5,960 bases of DNA from an uncultured Bacteroidota bacterium (lineage in GTDB: Bacteria > Bacteroidota > Rhodothermia > Rhodothermales > UBA10348). The stretch is from NCBI GenBank assembly GCA_937893205.1, contig CALBJU010000043.1, positions 1-5,960 on the forward strand, read 5' to 3'. The notes beneath the pieces were generated by a model, which ran no database searches, was not told where the DNA came from, and saw only the letters and a list, made by a program, of their open reading frames with translations. Of this stretch, positions 5,525 to 5,960 are shown in pieces (the stretch's first letter is position 1; each line of letters opens with the position of its first letter). Position numbers and translations under genes: made by a program.

Positions 5525-5960
5525 TCAGAAGCCAAATTTAAATGTCACGTTCATATAGCTCTGAACCCTCTTGCCATTTTCCCAGGCTGCTCTGAAAGTG
5601 TGGTTTTTTGCGGCCGTGAGGGCAGATTCTTCTAGGCCGTATCCGATCTCGGCTACTACTTCTTTCTCAAGCCCATCTTTGCTCAGTAAATAACGCTCTA
5701 CAACTCGAGTGGTCAGTACGCGACCCTTGTCATTTACGAGCACCTCTACTACGATTTCTGCCCTGATATTTCGTCGCTTGGCGTCACGGGTGTATATCGG
5801 AGTGACAATACGAACCGCTAAGGGGGCTCTGTCCGCCCGGGCTGCTGTGCTGTTTCCGACGGGAGTGCCCTCGACCACCTCGGTATCGTTTCCCGCTTCC
5901 TCCAAAACCAGCGACGTATCTGAAATTTCGAGCTCAATGTCGTCCAGAACGACATCGTCG
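5525..5960 (-). CDS. Energy-transducer TonB-like protein, C-terminal part; N-terminus beyond the window
   Basis: The frame is open from the right edge to a TGA at 5525-5527, giving 144 visible residues. The last 90 or so resemble a TonB C-terminal domain: PIYTRDAKRRNIRAEIVVEV (54-73), the turn LVNDKGRV, the strand TTRVVERYLL, the helix EESALTAAKNHTF, and the final strand AAWENGKRVQSYMNVTFKFGF. This matches the usual TonB_C order of Y-x-x-x-A-x-x-x-x-I, V-x-G-x-V, A-L-x-A and a closing hydrophobic-F-x-F. The preceding 50 residues are acidic and low in complexity (DDVVLDDIELEISDTS), like the periplasm-spanning linker of TonB proteins. The N-terminal transmembrane anchor would lie outside the window. 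TonB proteins pass proton-motive energy from ExbB/ExbD to outer-membrane receptors. A TTG at 5905 could be read as a start, but the open frame continues past it, so the gene is treated as partial. A stand-alone periplasmic TonB_C protein cannot be excluded. Confidence 0.82.
   Translation of the reverse strand, partial: DDVVLDDIELEISDTSLVLEEAGNDTEVVEGTPVGNSTAARADRAPLAVRIVTPIYTRDAKRRNIRAEIVVEVLVNDKGRVLTTRVVERYLLSKDGLEKEVVAEIGYGLEESALTAAKNHTFRAAWENGKRVQSYMNVTFKFGF

Overview
The window most likely comes from a member of the Bacteroidota/Rhodothermota group. Two proteins point there. The first is a very large secreted protein whose mature N-terminus (a YLDINNVRARILNNGNLFW-type start followed by a WMGGLVDGQLRLA-type stretch) resembles the big type IX-secreted surface proteins of Rhodothermota and Balneolota. 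The second is a C-terminal TonB domain of the Bacteroidota style. Most starts lack a clear Shine-Dalgarno sequence, which also fits. Base composition looks moderate, roughly half GC by eye. The taxonomic call is inference from recalled family resemblance; no search was run.

Layout. Positions 1-2936 (minus strand) hold one uninterrupted reading frame. It starts with a signal peptide and runs off the left edge, so at least 978 residues are visible. Positions 2937-3539 are intergenic DNA between divergently transcribed genes. This stretch is rich in small repeats and palindromes: a 13-bp direct repeat, an AT-rich hairpin, two mutually exclusive hairpins, and an inverted repeat just before the next gene. 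Positions 3540-4532 (plus) encode a sigma-54 activator with an AAA+ core and a Fis-type helix-turn-helix but no receiver domain. Seven bases after its stop codon are four perfect 13-bp tandem repeats plus a degenerate fifth. A promoter-like site follows, then a small exported NTF2-like/lumazine-binding-like protein (4667-5107) and a small dimeric alpha/beta-barrel protein of the antibiotic biosynthesis monooxygenase type (5200-5523). The last gene (5525 to the right edge, minus) is the C-terminal part of an energy-transducer TonB-like protein. It converges on the monooxygenase-like gene with one base between the two stop codons.

How the genes may work together. The secreted protein, the exported NTF2-like protein and the TonB-like protein all act at or beyond the cell envelope, but nothing in the sequence ties them into one pathway. 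The activator could in principle control its neighbours, but no convincing sigma-54 promoter (TGGCAC-N5-TTGC) was found in the intergenic regions. I see no transposase, integrase, phage gene, CRISPR array or recognisable defence module. The most unusual content is the non-coding structure around the activator gene rather than any of the proteins.
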